Origin: an uncultured Butyricicoccus sp.
Lineage (GTDB): Bacteria > Bacillota > Clostridia > Oscillospirales > Butyricicoccaceae
NCBI GenBank assembly: GCA_900544475.1
Contig: UQVU01000097.1
Coordinates: 1 to 6,860 of the forward strand
DNA: 6,860 nt
Direction of reading: 5' to 3'
Shown here: piece after piece, positions 5,759 to 6,860 of the stretch
Layout: each line of letters begins with the position of its first letter
Position numbering within the stretch: position 1 is the first letter of the stretch
Program-made: the position numbers and the translations under genes
Notes under the pieces: generated by a model
What the model was told of the DNA's origin: nothing
What the model saw: the letters and a program-made list of their open reading frames with translations, nothing else
The model's database searches: none

Positions 5759-6627
5759 TTACTCCGCCGCCGTTTCCGGCATTTCGAGCGTGATGCGGCC
5801 GAGTACGCCGCCGCGGAACTCGTCGAGCAGGATACGCGCCATGCGCTCGGTGTCGATTTCGCCGCCGCGCAGCAGAAAACCGCGCCGCTTTCCGGCCTGC
5901 TGAAGCAGCTCGTAGCCGCGGAAATCGCATTCCTCCTCAGGGATCTCGATGCTGTAACGGTCGATGATGGTCTGGGGCGCCTGTACGCTGAGCAGCTCCA
6001 TCAGCTTGCAGCCGAGGGTCTCGACGTCGAGGATGTCGTCCTTGATGGCACCCGTGCACGCGAGCAGGATGCCCACGCGCTCGTCGTCGAACTTCGGCCA
6101 GAGAATGCCCGGCGTGTCGAGCAGGTCGATGCCGCTCTCGACGCGGAACCACTGGCTGCCGCGCGTTACGCCCGGACGGTCTGCCGCCTTGGCGGACTTG
6201 CGGCCCAGAATGCGATTGATGAAGGTGGACTTGCCGACGTTCGGAATGCCCACGACCATGACGCGGACCGACTTGCCGACAAGGCCCTTTTCGTTCCACT
6301 GCGCGATCTTATCCGCGAGCAGCGTGCGCACCGCATTCGAGAACGCCTGCGTGCCCGTACCGGCGCGGCTGTCGGTCTGAATGACCGCCATGCCCTGGTC
6401 GCGGAAATACTTCGCCCAGACCGCCGTCTTGTTGGGGTCGGCAAGGTCGATGCGGTTGAGGATCATCATACGCGGACGGCCCGCTGCGATTTCGTCCATG
6501 TCGGGGTTGCGCGACACCTGCGGAATGCGTGCGTCCACGACCTCGCACACCGCGTCCACCTGCTTATATACTCCGCCATCTGCCGGCGGGTCTTTGTCAT
6601 ATGTCCGGGATACCATTGAATATTCAT
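5759..6627 (-). CDS. rbgA: Ribosome biogenesis GTPase RbgA/YlqF (apparent frameshift near the N-terminus)
   Basis: RbgA is a circularly permuted GTPase that acts late in 50S ribosomal subunit assembly and is essential in Bacillus subtilis. Motifs appear in permuted order (numbered on the repaired 289-residue protein): G4-like NRID at 58-61, P-loop GIPNVGKS at 127-134, the G2 threonine in RPGVTRG at about 155, and G3 DTPG at 171-174, then the C-terminal helical domain. The hallmark N-terminus MNIQWYPGHMTKTRRQMAEY is encoded from ATG 6627, one base after the lepB stop, with a GGTGAAG ribosome binding site. It is one frame off from the rest. Inserting one base near 6563-6570 joins them as ...AEYIKQVDAVCEVVDAR. 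Unrepaired, the first frame stops after 53 codons (TGA 6468-6466). The longest open frame starts at ATG 6616 without a ribosome binding site and replaces the conserved N-terminus with unrelated residues. Ends TAA at 5761-5759. Family assignment is certain; whether the product is functional is open. Confidence 0.93.
6563..6570 (-). other. Probable single-base deletion site (frameshift) in rbgA
   Basis: Read on the minus strand, codons GAG TAT for E19-Y20 are followed by only two bases (AT) before AAG CAG GTG GAC (K-Q-V-D) resumes in the other frame. One added base, for example giving ATC or ATT for isoleucine, restores the family sequence. The local sequence is a short TA alternation (TATATAAG) rather than a long homopolymer. 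No canonical slippery heptamer is visible. The exact missing position cannot be fixed within a few bases. Confidence 0.8.
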
Positions 6628-6628
6628 A

Positions 6629-6860
6629 TTACTTCACCGTTCCAAAATCGCTGATTGGGAAAACCACGCTCTGCACATGACCGAGGATGTAGCGCTCATC
6701 CACCATGCCGAGACGGCTGTCGCGGCTGTCGGTAGAGGCGTTGCGGTTGTCGCCCATGACGAACACGCAGCCCTCCGGTACGGTCTGCGGATAGGTCAGA
6801 TCGCCCATATGCTCGAGTACATCGATCGTTTCGTTGATATACGGCTCATCGAGAACCTCG
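6629..6860 (-). CDS. lepB: Signal peptidase I, C-terminal end (partial)
   Basis: Only the last 76 codons are in the window; the gene enters from the right edge and ends at TAA (6631-6629). Signal peptidase I is the membrane-anchored serine protease with a Ser/Lys dyad that removes signal peptides from Sec- and Tat-exported proteins. The visible part carries the family's conserved box E: a GDNRNAS segment followed by TDSRDSR, matching the known GDNR-x2-S-x-DSR pattern. A short beta-rich tail reading LGHVQSVVFPISDFG follows, as in Gram-positive family members. The catalytic Ser and Lys and the N-terminal membrane anchor lie outside the window and cannot be checked. The next gene, rbgA, starts one base after the stop, the usual lepB-ylqF pairing in Firmicutes. 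Identification is secure from box E and context. Confidence 0.93.
   Translation of the reverse strand, partial: EVLDEPYINETIDVLEHMGDLTYPQTVPEGCVFVMGDNRNASTDSRDSRLGMVDERYILGHVQSVVFPISDFGTVK

Noticed and set aside
6561..6572. Programmed ribosomal frameshifting as the explanation for the rbgA break
   Set aside because: No canonical X-XXY-YYZ slippery heptamer, no obvious internal Shine-Dalgarno stimulator, and RbgA is not known to me to use recoding. A missing base is simpler.

Overview
This window looks like core chromosome of a GC-rich member of the Clostridia (Bacillota). All eight genes lie on the minus strand and are tightly packed, with stop/start overlaps and GGAGG-type ribosome binding sites. 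The order lepB-rbgA-rnhB-yraN is the classic Firmicutes arrangement, and the protein sequences look like gut Oscillospirales (a Ruminococcaceae/Butyricicoccaceae-type organism). That lineage is inferred from general resemblance and was not tested by any search.

Read in the direction of transcription (high to low coordinates), there are three blocks. Block 1 (6860 to 3817) is a probable operon: the 3' end of lepB (signal peptidase I), rbgA/ylqF (50S ribosome-assembly GTPase), rnhB (RNase HII), a yraN-family nuclease-fold protein (UPF0102) and an M19 zinc dipeptidase. Junctions are 1 nt, 12 nt, an ATGA overlap and a 2-nt gap (or ATGA overlap), so co-transcription and translational coupling are likely. 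Block 2 (3684 to 1490) follows a 132-bp gap holding a plausible promoter and two small dyads. It contains thrC (threonine synthase) and a metallophosphoesterase joined by a one-base TAATG overlap. Block 3 is tig (trigger factor), preceded by an 81-bp AT-rich gap and followed by a strong inverted repeat that lacks a U-tract. In many Firmicutes tig is followed by clpP/clpX, but the window ends before that could be seen.

The main anomaly is in rbgA. The conserved N-terminus (MNIQWYPGHM...) and the rest of the protein are in different reading frames, and the break fits one missing base near 6563-6570. An automatic ORF call would replace the true N-terminus with an unrelated 17-residue stretch. 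Two other starts also deserve correction: yraN (ATG at 5132) and the dipeptidase (ATG at 4782).

Functionally this is housekeeping: protein export, ribosome maturation, RNA-in-DNA repair, peptide turnover, threonine synthesis and nascent-chain folding. I found no mobile element, CRISPR array, tRNA/rRNA, phage or defence gene, and no evidence of a new multi-gene system. The only non-coding stretches are about 82, 81 and 132 bp.
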